A stretch of DNA of 64,000 nt, from positions 41,952,353 through 42,016,352 of the forward strand of contig CM060198.1 in the NCBI GenBank assembly GCA_030549335.1. The letters run 5' to 3'. The position numbers and the translations under genes are program-made. This document shows positions 20,799-32,175 of the stretch, one piece after another. The notes below the pieces were generated by a model that searched no databases, was not told where the DNA came from, and was given only the letters and a program-made list of their open reading frames with translations. Source of the stretch: Pontederia crassipes (taxonomy: Eukaryota > Streptophyta > Magnoliopsida > Commelinales > Pontederiaceae). Numbering within the stretch: position 1 is the stretch's first letter; each line of letters opens with the position of its first letter.

Positions 20799-21200
20799 TT
20801 CTTCACAAACAAAATAGGTGCACCCCATGATGAATCCTTTGTTCAACAATTCTTGCAATTGAGTCTTCAACTCCTTCATTTATGTTGGTGTCATTATGTA
20901 AAGAGGTTTTAAGATGGGAGCCATCCATAGTGAAAATCTATCTCCATTTCTGAAGGTAATCTCGAGAGCTCATCGAGAAATACATTAGGAAAAACATTCA
21001 CCACTTATAGCCCTTCTAGTGGCTTGGGTTGGAAAACACTCTTGATGATGCTTATTAGAAATTCTCGGCAATCTCTGTTCAGCATCTTCGTTGCCTTGGC
21101 TAAGGAAATCATCTTCTTTTCTTTTGATGGAATTTTGTGAAAAATCACAAATTTGTCATCCTTCTTATTGATCTTGACCTTCCTTTTCTGGCGCATCATT
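20799..21200 (-). pseudogene. pol: RT N-terminus and linker of Ty3/gypsy fragment F
   Basis: On the minus strand the linker reads FPNVFLDELSRLPSEMEIDF, then ELKTQLQELLNKGFI, GAP and FVKKKDGS, the start of a chromovirus-type RT. Part of the linker before ELKTQ is missing. A 65-codon open frame at 21199-21005 (KINKKDDKFVIFHKIPSKEK) is the poorly conserved stretch between protease and RT. The rest of RT is absent because B1 abuts it. Confidence 0.78.
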
Positions 21201-21640
21201 TAACTAATTCATACCTAATATAACGTCATAGTCTACCATAGGTAGCTCTATGAGATTATCTTAGTAGTTTACTCCTTCTATCAACACTGATGTCTTTGGG
21301 AGGTACTGGCCTAGTGGAGATCCTCCCTAGTGGCATTGCAATATCAAGCTACCACTTCATAATTTCCAACAAATTAATAAATGCAAATGATAAGGAATGA
21401 GTGGCACCAGAATCAAACAATACATTTGCATAGTGATTGGCAATAAGAAGGTTACCTTGGATCGCATCATTAGACTTCTAGACTTCATCCACTTGCATGG
21501 TGTAGACGCTTCTCGGTGCCCTCTATTAGTTCTCAGTTTGTTTACCTTTGCCCTTATATTGGTACTCAAGGTTCTTTTTACGACAGTCTCTTGCGAAGTG
21601 GGATGAAACTTGTGACAGTAGGAGCTTTTCAGCCCTGTCC
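21201..21640 (-). pseudogene. Protease and zinc knuckle of fragment F
   Basis: Minus-strand reading gives FARDCRKK (zinc knuckle end) near 21580 and DSGATHSLSFAF near 21390, a retroviral aspartic protease motif. DYDVILGMN near 21220 is the second protease signature. Frames change several times. DSGATHS, not DLGAS, separates F from the Athila elements. Confidence 0.78.
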
Positions 21641-22150
21641 ACCTTCACCTCTAAAGTATGGCTTGGAGTCCTTGTGCTTCTTGCCTTTATCTTTCTCCTA
21701 GTCCTTCCTAGACTCCTTTGTCTTATTCATACTTCTTCTCTATATCTATTTCCCTGGCCAACTTGGGTGCTTGGGAGATTGCCTTGGCCATGGTCTCTGG
21801 GTAATCACACTTGGCATTCATTTTGAGTCGAGGATTCAGCCCCTTCATGAAGTGCTCGACCCTTAATTCTTTCTCCTTCTTTGGAGGGTTGTACCTCTCA
21901 AGGTCGAAAAGCTTGTTGAGGTATTCTTTCATGGCCATACTTCCTTATTGCAGGTTTCTTCCCCCTAACATGTCGAGGGAGGTAATCGTTCCTGAATGCC
22001 TTCTTGAGATCTCTCTGGGTGATTTCATCATCCTCATCGAACTGAGTCCCTCGAGTGACCTGAGTGCCTTGAGTCTGCACTCTTTTCCATTGCACAGAGT
22101 CATGCGGGTCATCCTTTCTATCAATTCCCTTTGGTCTCTCAAAAAAAGTA
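21641..22150 (-). pseudogene. gag: gag relic of fragment F
   Basis: The open stretch 21938-21723 reads DLERYNPPKKEKE, VEHFMKGLNPRLKM, PETMAKAISQAPKLAREI, a typical capsid end of chromovirus-type Ty3/gypsy elements. Upstream, 22095-21940 reads DEDDEITQRDLKKAF in another frame. No gag start or primer site is seen. Confidence 0.75.
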
Positions 22151-22261
22151 TTGAGTTGTTTAGTCTTATCTTTGATCTTATTTCGTATTTAGATCTTATA
22201 TATATGGTTAAGTAGGTAAGATATCTACGTATAAAAAATATATGCAAATAAATAGGATGGT
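22151..22261. other. AT-rich remnant left of solo LTR C1
   Basis: This short AT-rich stretch has no recognised motif. It continues at 23944 if C1 is removed. It probably belongs to the 5' side of fragment F. Confidence 0.4.
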
Positions 22262-23938
22262 TGATCAGTAGCTGATCATACTAAATTTCTACTCATTTTT
22301 CATCTTAGTTCATGTGCATATAAGTCTTTAAATGTTCATATTCTAATAATTATGCTTAATATACATGCATTGATCTTCTCAGAATAATGTTATCTTATAT
22401 TTGCACAATTGAGCTGGATAATATACTAATTTAGTTATTATTTGTCTAGTTTTCATTTGAACAATTGATACTTGTTGTTCATGTTGTTGTAGGATCAAAA
22501 TCAAGTACAAAAATAAAGAGTCCTGGTGGAAAAGGAGAAGGGGACCACTTGCAAGCTGCCAAAAAGGTTGCAGAAAGGAATCTTTTGGCAGAGAAAAAAG
22601 AAAAGACTAGAGGACAGATGGCAAAATCAGATGGAATGGAAGGTTCCGATGAAGATCAAATGGTGATGATAGTATCATATAAAAAGGGAATATGGAGGAA
22701 CAATAGATCATCTCCTCTCCTGGCCATTTTGCTCAAGGCTAGAGGGTTTTCCTTGCTGGAGCTGAGGGTTCTTCTTTATGTTTTATGATGTTTTTTTATC
22801 TTGTTCCTCATCTATTTTGTATTATTTTCATCAGTTATGAGGAGCTAAATCTTACCTCTCTTAGGATAGAATAGTAGTTTAATTTCTATTTATGGATGAA
22901 TGATTGAATAACACTTTTGTCACTGATGTTAGTGCAGTTTCTCTATGTTCTCAAATCAGTTCTATGTTGACGTGAATCCTATTCTATAATGACAACTGAG
23001 AAGTTGGTGTTTGATTCTTTCTTGCTCAGAAATGAGTCAAGAGTATTATCATTTGTTTTCTAGTTTAATCCTTGTCAAGAACTAAATGCATCCTTTTATT
23101 TTTTGTTAATGTGAATCTCATCTTGTAATGGCAGTTGAGTGGCTGATTCTAAATTCTCTTATTGTTCATAATTAGTTTTTGGATTGATTTCATTTGTGAA
23201 TTTTGTTAACTTGGTTTTCTGGTTCCAATCTATCCTGTTGAGTTTTGATACATCCATTTAGCTTTTGTTGATGTGAATCTCATATTGAAATAGCAACCGA
23301 TAGGTTGATTCTAGATTCCCTTGATGTTTAGAAATAAACTAAGAGCATTAGCAGTAGTTGTGATCTAATTGTAGTTATGCATTAAGCTAGAAGTTTCATG
23401 ATAATCTAATATCAGTTGAAACCCTTGTTAAATCAACCTAACTAATATTCATATGAAAGTCTGATACTTAGTTCTAAATTTAATGCATCGTGAGAGCAGT
23501 CGTTACAAGTTGAATCTGGTTTTATTTGTATTGCTAAGTTGTTCTAATTTATCCATAGTAAAACACTAGATGAACTCCATTCCTAAGAGAACCTTTCATT
23601 AATTGTTAGTTATCATTTTATATCAATTACCATAAAACACCAAAAAGAGTTAACTTAGTCTAGGATTAATTTAGATTAGTTAGTGAATCTTAAGTTTCAA
23701 ACCACTATGGATATGACATTAGAGTTTACTACTCTGATCTGTGCACTTGCAGTTCAGTGAAGTGAGGAGTGCATAGTCTACGTCTAGACCTTATTCAGTT
23801 TCATATTGTGCATAGTCTACGCCTAGACCTTGTTTAGTTTCATTTGTGCATAGTCTACGCCTAGACCTTAGTCTTTTGCATTCTGTGCATAGATTCCTAT
23901 AAATCAACAAGTTAATCACACTCCCTAATTTCACATCA
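22262..23938 (+). repeat. Solo LTR C1 (1677 bp)
   Basis: It begins TGATCAGTAGCTGATCA and ends CACATCA, with ATGGT on both sides (22257-22261 and 23939-23943). It matches the C2 5' LTR over its length. A TATA-like CATATAAAAAG lies at 22677. Leader repeats with hairpins occur at 22990-23340, including CTTGCTCA-GAAA-TGAG-T-CAAG at 23021-23041. A 38-bp tandem repeat lies near the 3' end. Confidence 0.93.
23769..23895 (+). repeat. Tandem ~38-bp repeat near the 3' end of LTR C1
   Basis: Three units and a part unit begin GTGCATAGTCTACG, each with GTCTA-CGCC-TAGAC or CGTC as its loop. C2 has the same array, more decayed, at 28300-28425. Confidence 0.88.
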
Positions 23939-23943
23939 ATGGT

Positions 23944-24133
23944 CTTTTTTCTTTTTTATTATTCGGCTTAATCTTTTTTTAGAAAAAAAGATTGAGTCGA
24001 ATTTGATCGCATTCAATTAGGAAAACAAACGTGAATTACTTAATTATGCACACTTATATTTTCTCTTTATTTTTCTACCTTATCTACAAGTTCGAATTCA
24101 AATTTAATCTCTTTCCATATTTCACAAGCAGTC
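23944..24133. other. Remnant right of C1 with a 20-bp-arm inverted repeat
   Basis: No protein is seen. At 23961-23980 and 23983-24002 two 20-base arms separated by AG are complementary except at two places that would be G-U pairs in RNA. The rest is AT-rich. It may be the left part of the element F leader or LTR. Confidence 0.5.
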
Positions 24134-26505
24134 TGATCACTTGCTGATCACTATATGATTCTAACCCATTTTAGATGAAATTCATACATATGGAGTCCCA
24201 CTTTTACCTATTTTTGGGCCAATTATACTTGGAATGCAAACATTGTGATAACTAGTTGATATTCCTCATTTCATACTTAATTCCATGTGCATAGAGGTTC
24301 TGAAATACCAAAATCCATTAATATTTAAATTCTATGCCAAGTTATCATTTTGAGGACATGTTATCATTCCTAAGTGTCAAGTTATCATTATTTTGAATGA
24401 ACTTATTCTCAATAGTTTTCTTGCCCTAAATCCATCATTATCATGTATAAATCATATTTGGATAGATACATCTCAACTTGTGCAAAGTTTTAAGTCCATT
24501 TGAACAAGTTATCATTTTTCAAGTGCCAAGTTATCGTTAAAGGGCAATTCTGTAATTTTGACATGCAAAACCATTAATTCTGCACAAGGACCTTAAGCAA
24601 TCATCTTATTATTGTTCTAACTCATTGCTGGTCAAATTTTATCACATTTGGATAATCAAAACTCAAGTTATCACAAGTTATCGTTTTTAAGTCATATAAG
24701 TTATCGTTTTTGGGGCACTCAAGTTATCACTTTTAGGAATCTCATTCATATTTGATTTCTGACCTCACTCACTTGTCACTCTAATCAATTTGATGCCTGA
24801 AATACTTTGAACCACCCATATTAGGACATTTTCCAAGATTTCCATAAAGTTATCATTCCGGGCCCTTGAATTCATTCATATCGATATAAGTTTTCATTCT
24901 TGCACAACACATAATCCCATCTGATATTTGAAATAGTTACCAGCATTATCCTAATCCTTATTTGTCAAAATACTACTCAAGAGCTTTGATGTTTGCTGTT
25001 TGGGTTTTTGTAGCAAGAAGAAAAGGTGGCCAAAAGGGAGAAAAAAGGAGGGGGGACCACTAGCTTTGTGGCTGTCCAAAAAGCTATCACTGCTGGAATT
25101 TCAGGACCAGGGGACACATGGCTGCAATCAAAGCACAAAGAATGTTCTGATGCTGATCCAAAGGTGGGGAGAAGTGATATAAAAGCTGGATTTTTCTGGA
25201 GGAGAAAGGGGGGCTGATCATTCAAGGGTTTGGAGCAAGGCAAGGCTACAAAGGACTCTGCTGGAGGAGCTACTGCCGAGAGCTTGAAGGATCCATGAAT
25301 TGTATCTGTTTCTCATCCTATTTGATGTCAAATCTTGTAAATATGAGGAGTTAAACTCCATTTCTTCTAGGATAGGGTAGTAGTTTAGATTAGTTTTGGA
25401 TGGATATGGACTGTTTTATAATCCTGCACTGAATTCTATCCTGATTTTTAGATTTTAGATTTCAGAAATGTCCTATATTGATTTATGCTATGTTGTCATT
25501 AGACCCATTTGTAATTGATGCCTGAGTGGTCTTATTTGATCTAAACATCCTTCAGGAATGATTTATGAGATAATGTCAGATTTCTAGATTCAATTCTATT
25601 GCAAACTTGATTTCTGAATTCTGATTTCCTAGTTTCCTGAATTTCTGATTTCTGAATCTGATTCCTATGAATGTTGAATCTGTTCTTCATTTATAACCTG
25701 ATTAATTGAGTCTTTGGGATGTTGGTATTATCCCTATCTTGTTCAAAAATGAATCAAGATTGTTTGGGCAATCATTTGACTCAAACCAGATTTTCCACTG
25801 ATTCCTGAACAGAAATCAGAATTCTGATTTTTCTGGTTTTACATTTCTGAAATCTGAAGTGTTATAAATATGATCTTGTCATTTGAAGACCCTATTTGTA
25901 TTTATAACTGAGAAGTTATCATTTGGTCTAACCCTTGTTCAGAAATGAATCAAGAATCAATGCCAAGTTCTAGATACAAACCCAATTAGAATTCTGATTT
26001 CTACTTTCTGAAATCTGATTTTTCTAAAATCTGAATTCTGAATGCCTTCCTGATTTCTGAATTCTTAGAATCTGTTTTGTCATTGTGGAGCCACAATTGT
26101 TTTGACAACTGAGAGGTTATCTTATGGTTCCATTCTAGTTCAGAAATGATCAAGATGCAATGACATTCCTAATGTTCTAATTTGTAATTGTTGCTGGTTT
26201 TTTGTTTCCTGATTTTTGAACAATCTGATTTCTAATATTCCTAGGCTGTTTGAATCTGATTGTCATTGGGGATTGAATTAATTGAACAACTGAGAGGTTA
26301 ACATCTGTCCCAATCTTGTTCAGAAATGAATTGAGAAGCTTTGACATTCCTATGATTCAAATCTGATTTGGTTTTTCCTGATTTGAATGAGTTGAATGAG
26401 TTGCTGATTTCTGGTTTCCTGAAATTCCTGAAATCTGATTTCCTGGGTTTTTGGATCTGATTGTCATCAAGGATTGGATAATTGAATAGTTGAGAGGCTA
26501 ATATA
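24134..26505 (+). repeat. Family A LTR A3, 3' end missing
   Basis: It begins TGATCACTTGCTGATCA and follows the family A plan: AAGTTATCA-rich part (24330-24900), a GGGGGGACCAC block near 25050, TATA-like GATATAAAA at 25176, conserved GAGGAGTTAAAC block at 25342, then leader repeats. It has at least six repeat units (25510-26490), more than A1. A clear hairpin CTTGTTCA-GAAA-TGAA-T-CAAG lies at 25934-25954. The last several hundred bases are replaced by the rbcL relic. Confidence 0.85.
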
Positions 26506-26517
26506 TGTCAAAGATCT

Positions 26518-26722
26518 CAGTCACAAGTTCAGGACTCCATTTAGTATCTTCACAAATAATTTCAACACCTTTGCGAGTAAAGTCACGTACCTCATTACAA
26601 GCTTGTACACACGCTTCTAAAGCCACTCGGTTAGCTACAACACTTGGTGCATTACCCCAAGTGGGTCCTAAAGTTCCACCACCAAACTATAGTACAAAGT
26701 CATACCCAAAGATTCAGTCAGG
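26518..26722 (-). pseudogene. rbcL: rbcL fragment (C-terminal part of Rubisco large subunit)
   Basis: The minus strand reads LTESFGYDFVL, a stop, then [50 protein letters not shown]. This corresponds to the conserved C-terminal part of the plastid Rubisco large subunit, about 65 residues, with one stop and many substitutions. It lies between a truncated A3 LTR and the C2 LTR. It is best explained as an old transfer of plastid (or plastid-derived mitochondrial) DNA to the nucleus. It is far too short and altered to work. Confidence 0.88.
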
Positions 26723-28469
26723 TGATCACTAGCTGATCATACTAAAATTATACTCATTTTTCATTTTAATTCATGTGCATATAAGCCATAAAATTTTCAT
26801 ATTATGAGAATTATGTTTAATCCAAATGCAATTATCTTCTCGGCATAATATTATCTTACACTTGCAAATTTGAGCTGTTTGATATGTTGCTTTAATTCTT
26901 ATTTGTTTAATTTTTATTTGAAGAACTGATGCTTGTTGTTCTTGCTTATTCAGCCCCTAAATCAAGTATAAAAGACAAACATTCTTGTTGGAAAAGAAGG
27001 GGGGACCACAAACTGCAAGCTGCTAAAAGCAAGAAAGAAATCTTTTTTAAAATAGAGGGGTCCAGAGGATAGGTGTCAAAAATCAGAAGGAATATAAGCT
27101 TCTGATGGGATCAAATGGTGATGGGAGTGCCATACAAAAGGAGGCATTTGGGGAGCAACTAGGGGTTTTCTACCATTCTCGACGTTTGGCACCTCTAAAG
27201 GAAGGAGAGGAGGCAGCTAGAAGAAGACTTCAAGCTAATTCTTCTACTTATTATTTTAGAATGTTTTTTATTCTATTCCTCATCTATTTTGTATTGATTT
27301 CAACATCTTTGAGGAGCTAAATCTTAGCTCACTTAGGATAGCATAATAGTCTAATTTCAGTTATGGATGAATGATAGAACAACATTTATCTTATCACTGA
27401 TATTAGTGCATTTATGAATGTTTTGGAATATGATATTATTAATGTGAATCCTATTTTGTAGTGGCAAATGAGAAGTTGATTATAGATTCTTTTCTTGCCC
27501 ATGAATGAGTTAAGAACATTGATATTATTTTCTGATTCCATTATGTCATTATGAGGTTTGATGCATCCATTTAGCTTTTGTTAATGTGAATCTGATATTG
27601 AAATGACAACCAATATGTTGATTCTAGATTCTCTTAATATTTAGAAATAAACCAAGAGCATTGACATTAGTGTTTGGATTTGATTGTATTCTGTGCAGGG
27701 CTGAATTGTTTATCTTATCTTTGTAATTACTACTACTAATGATTTCTGACTTTACTTGTTATGCTTATATCTGAAAGGAATGTTAGCATACTAGTAGATG
27801 TCATAAGTTCTGTCATCAATTGAAACCCTTTCTAAATCAACCTATCTAACATTCATATGAAAGTATGATACTTAGTTGTTATTTTACTGTACTGTGAGAG
27901 CAGTTTTTGTAGGTTGAAATTGGCATGATTTTATTATTGAGTTGTTCTAATCCATCGGTAAAAGAATATTAGATGAACTCCATTTCTAAGAGAATATGTC
28001 ATTAATTGTTAATCCACTTTAGGACTTTCAGCTAAGTAGTTAGTTTTCATTGTATATCAATCACTTTAAAACATAAAAAAGAGTTGACTTAGTTATAGTT
28101 TGATTTTGTCTTTAACCTTCCCCTTTTGCTTAGTTGTTATTTTAGCTCTTTTTACTCTAGCATTAATTTAGATTAGTTAGTGAATCTTTAGATCTCAAAT
28201 AATTATGGATATGACATTCGAGTCTACTACTCCGATATGTGCACTTGCGGTTGAGTAAAGTGAGGAATTTAGGCCATATATCATTGTGTTGCATCTGTAT
28301 AAAGCATAGATTATGCCTATACATTGTTTAGTTTTCATTTGTGCATAGTCTACGCCTAGACCTTGTTTAGTTTTCATTTCTGCATAGCCTACGCCTAAAC
28401 CTTAATGCATTTTGTGCATAGAGTCCAATAATCAGCTAGTTAATTGCACTCCCACAAAAATTCCCATCA
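26723..28469 (+). repeat. 5' LTR of C2 (1747 bp)
   Basis: It begins TGATCACTAGCTGATCA and ends TTCCCATCA, directly before the primer site. It matches C1. The conserved GAGGAGCTAAATCTTAGCTC block at ~27312 forms a GAGCTAA-ATC-TTAGCTC hairpin. The 38-bp array is at 28300-28425. Confidence 0.92.
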
Positions 28470-28475
28470 AGTTTT

Positions 28476-28493
28476 TGGCACCGTCGCCGGGGA
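28476..28493 (+). other. Primer binding site, tRNA-Asp type (C2)
   Basis: TGGCACCGTCGCCGGGGA matches the complement of a plant tRNA-Asp 3' end at 17 of 18 positions and is the best preserved primer site in the window. Confidence 0.9.
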
Positions 28494-28654
28494 TTTAAGG
28501 CTAGTTAGATTCACTTTCTATAGTTTAAATTAGTTTTAAATTTTTCTAGTTATCATATTTTACAGCTTAGTTTTCTTTTACTTTCATAATTACTCTGAAC
28601 TGTCAATTTTGTTTGATTTTTCTTATTTGAACTTGATACTTCTTATTTCCATTT

Positions 28655-30040
28655 ATGCAGGATTCAAATAGTCAAGAAGATATATACTTGTCTGATCCTG
28701 AACCTGAGAGAAGATTCACTAGAAGAATGAGATTGCAAAGAGAAGCAAGAAGAAGAAGAAGAATATTTGAAGAAGAGATAAACAATCAAAGACTGCTCCA
28801 AGAACAATCAAAGACTGAAAACAATCGAATTATGACTGCTCCAAGAACACTGAAAGACTGGTATTCACCAAGCAATGTTAGAGGACAACTAGTTGATGAA
28901 GCCGTTGCACCTGCTGCTACATTTGAATTAAATCTGGCTCTAGTCAACATGATTAGGCAACATTAGTTTGCAGGATTAGGTACTGAAGATCCAACCTTGA
29001 ATGTTGTCTACATGATATTATTCCCATTTTCACTCAAGGATAGAGCCAAGATTTGGTACAAGTCTCTCAATCCTGAAGAAATTGCAACTTGGGATTCAAT
29101 TGTGCAACTATTTCTTACCAAATTCTTTCCTCCTAGCAAAACTACAACTATAGAGATCAAATTGCTAGATTCTATCAATTAGACTAGGAGAACATTTGTG
29201 ATGCTTGGTAAATGCTTCAAAGTTTGCTGAGGGCATGTCCACATCATGAATTTGAGAAATGACAATTAATGAACTACTTTCATAACAAACTGAATTATCT
29301 CTCTAAGGTGGCTTTGGACACAACTGCTGATGGAATTTTTTGCTTCCAAGAATATCGATGAGTCATATCAACTGATAGAAAACATAGCCAAGAACCATCA
29401 TTTCTTAACTCATTACAACAAGAAGGCCACAATCTGATAGTCAAGTTAAAAATATGGATACTATCTCTGCCCAAGTTGAAGCAGCTTTACAGAAGGCTCT
29501 AGAGAATCTCAACTTATCATCCAAGGTCAACAAGATAACCACATCTGAAATAGATGTGATGTTTGTGGAAACTAGGGGCATGCAACAGAAAGTTGCAATT
29601 TGATTATACAACAATATGAGCAAACTATTAATCACGTTAATGCTATTGTGAATTATGGTGTGAAACCTCCTCCTGGGTATTACACTCTTGAGAACAGAAA
29701 TCATCTTTATCTTTCTTACAAAGAAAATCATTATCAATCTCCACCAGTTCAGAATTCCAATTGGCAACCTAAAGTTGTGCCTAAGAATGAACCACTTCCT
29801 TACAACCAACCTAGTGTACAACAAAGGCCACCATATGAGCAACCAACTCAAGCTCCACAGATATCTAGGATGGAAGAGCTACTGGAAGCATTGTTGAAGA
29901 AACAAGAGAAAGATAGACAAAGACAAGAGAAGGATAGACATGAAGATAGACAAAGACAAGATGAAGTAATGCAAAAATTTTCTTCACGACTTGAAAATTT
30001 AAGTGCTCATACTAAGATGCTTGAAAATCATATAGCTTAG
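28655..30040 (+). pseudogene. gag: gag relic of C2
   Basis: A start codon at 28655 opens a basic N-terminus (SDPEPERRFTRRMRLQREAR) and APRTLKDWYSPSNV. A stop at ~28963 and a deletion near 28995 break the frame. 28997-29182 gives FPFSLKDRAKIWYKSL; the rest to 29600 is broken by stops and frameshifts (LLRACPHHEFEK). 29600-30040 encodes the region after the zinc knuckle with a long charged run rich in K, D, R, Q and E. ATG 28655 overlaps an acceptor-like TTTATGCAG/GA, so splicing could alter the start. Confidence 0.88.
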
Positions 30041-31028
30041 CAAGCTAGTACTTCAAGTAGAATTCCAGGGATTTTTTCAGGACAACCTAATATTAATCCT
30101 AAAGAGAAAGTGCAAGCTGTTCAACTTAGAAGTGGTAGATTTATTGAAGAACCAATCATGCCCATTGAAAGTCAATCCAATATCAACAACACCAGAAAAG
30201 TCTGTGGAAGAAATTGTAGTTGAGAAGAAGCCTAGAAACACTCAAGAGGAAGTCAATGCAAGTATTTATCAACCTATACCATTCCCACAGAGGCAAGTCA
30301 AGGCTAGACAAGATCAGCAGTATGGTAGATTTCTAGAAATTCTGAAGAAGCTATAAATTAATGTATCATTTGTGGGAGCCATTCAGGAAATGTCATCTTA
30401 TGCCAAGTTTCTTAAATAAATCCTAACTTAGAAGAGAAGGATTATGGAGTATGAGACTATAGCTTTAACTAAAGAAGCTTCAACTATAATTCAAAATAAG
30501 CTCCCTCCAAATTGAGGATCCAGAAAAATTTTCAAATTCGTGTGAGATTGGAAACAAGAAGATTCAAAGGGCTATGTGTGATTTAGGAGTCTCTACTAGT
30601 GTGATTCCTCTATCAAAAAATTAAAATTTGGAGATTTGAAGCTTCTGATAGATCAATCAAATACCCACATGGAATCCTTGAAGACATATCACTAAAAGTT
30701 GGAAAGTTTTATATTTCTATTATTTTTTTTGTTTTTGATATGGATGAAGACTTGAATACTCCAATTTTGTTGGATAGACCATTCTTAGCTATTATAGGAG
30801 CTGTAATTGATGTCGAAGAAGGAAGATTGACATTTTTCATATTGGATAAGACAAGATAGAATTTAATATAGCTCAAGTTATAATAGGAAAATTAACCAAC
30901 TAGTAGAACAAGTCTCTACAATAATTTCAATTGAAGATCCTTTACAAAGATATCTGATGTTTGATCATTTGAAGGAATTAGATGATCCAGAAGCTAAAGC
31001 TTGCCATTCTATTATGGATTCAATATAG
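30041..31028 (+). pseudogene. Protease region relic of C2
   Basis: The linker (NPKEKVQAVQLRSGR) leads to an open piece at 30132-30356 with QVKARQDQQYGRFLEILKKL. Beyond it are many stops. CDLG is followed by V in place of the expected Ala, so the active-site motif is altered. FATAG-like and IEDPLQRYLMFDHLKELDD segments mark the end at 31028. Confidence 0.85.
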
Positions 31029-32175
31029 GGGAACCATCAAGGTGTGGTCAAAAGACCAAATTGCCCTTATAAAAACTTTAGGATATTACATCTTGATCAC
31101 TACCGATCACACCCGCCAATCACTCGATGATTGACGTTGTTTATCTGCTGATTCCAAACGATTCAAAATCATCTATTTACATCTCCATGATTCCAGGGAT
31201 CATGATCCACGTATTTTGGCAATCTTGAACTTTATTACGTGATGATCATCCAATGACATATTGGTCATATGTTAATGACATATTGGTTGACATCCCCATT
31301 TAACTTGTCAAGGATGTGTTTTGTTCCATTTTAATCTTTTATCTTTATGATATTGAGAGACGTGTTAATTAAGATTGAGTTATTATTGTTTGTGTTAAAC
31401 TGCCATGTTTTCTCCTTCTTGACAATCAGATCAGAAGTGTTCATAATTGAAATTTTTTAATTTATGTTTGAGTTGCTTTGTGTTAAAAAAATATGGGAGC
31501 ATGATAGAAAAATGTAGATTTGTGATGTTTTAAGAATTTGATTTGAAAATTTTACAATGTATTGAATCTTGGCAAAGTGTATTTGCCCATTCGATACCCA
31601 AAGAGAATGATGGTTTATCATGTTGTCTAAACACCCATTTGCTTGAGGGGGACAATATCAAATGCATCCGATATATGCTTATTAAAAATACACGAGGGTT
31701 TTTTTTTCAGTTTTAATGAAAAGGACATTGTCGAGTGAAAAATGGGTTATTTCTATAAACTACCCCTAAACTGTCATAATTTTTCACATTTAACTCCAAA
31801 CTATGAACTTATTTTTTGGATCCCTAAACTATCACGATTTTTCAAATTTAATACTTCCGTTGACTTTTGTCAACTTTTCAATTAACTTCATTTTTTTCCA
31901 TTTATAAAAATCAAAATTACCCCTTAAACATCAAATGAAAAAACAAAAACAAAAGCACCGATAGAGATCGTCGATGAAGAAGTCTCCGTGTCTGACGACA
32001 ATGTAGAAAGTGACGAGCTTTGATGAGCTTCTAGAGGGGTTGCCCCCTGTGACCTCCATCGAAATGTCGCACAGGGCTCTTTCCTTGCGCACGGGGAAGG
32101 GGGGTGACCTTCGCCCTCGCTCATAACCTTCGCTCTGTCCTTTCTCCCTCTTCAGCTAAAGCAAAGGCATCAACA
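31029..32175. other. Unassigned stretch before the ATL pseudogene
   Basis: No protein or transposon end is certain. 31200-31310 has repeated ATGACATATTGGT words. 31745-31915 is a run of phrases like TAAACTACCCCTAAACTGTC, AACTATGAACTT and CCCTAAACTATCACG, a sequence style seen in plant non-autonomous DNA transposons; I found no matching opposite end. 31920-32160 becomes GC-richer. Confidence 0.4.

Larger units (their letters stand above)
26723..31028 (+). mobile_element. Athila-type element C2, truncated in the protease region
   Basis: The order is 5' LTR, tRNA-Asp primer site, gag and protease. The homology stops at 31028, just after the MFDHLKELDDPEAKA segment. RT, RNase H, integrase and the 3' LTR are missing. 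The left flank TCAGG has no partner in the window because the right end is lost. C2 inserted next to or into the rbcL relic. Confidence 0.9.

Noticed and set aside
25000..25243. Overlapping frames on both strands in LTR A3
   Set aside because: Low-complexity AAG/GGA-rich LTR sequence; shadows without homology.
31745..31915. Pack-MULE carrying the ATL pseudogene
   Set aside because: The phrase-like repeat resembles some non-autonomous DNA transposons, but no inverted partner or target duplication is visible on the other side of the pseudogene.
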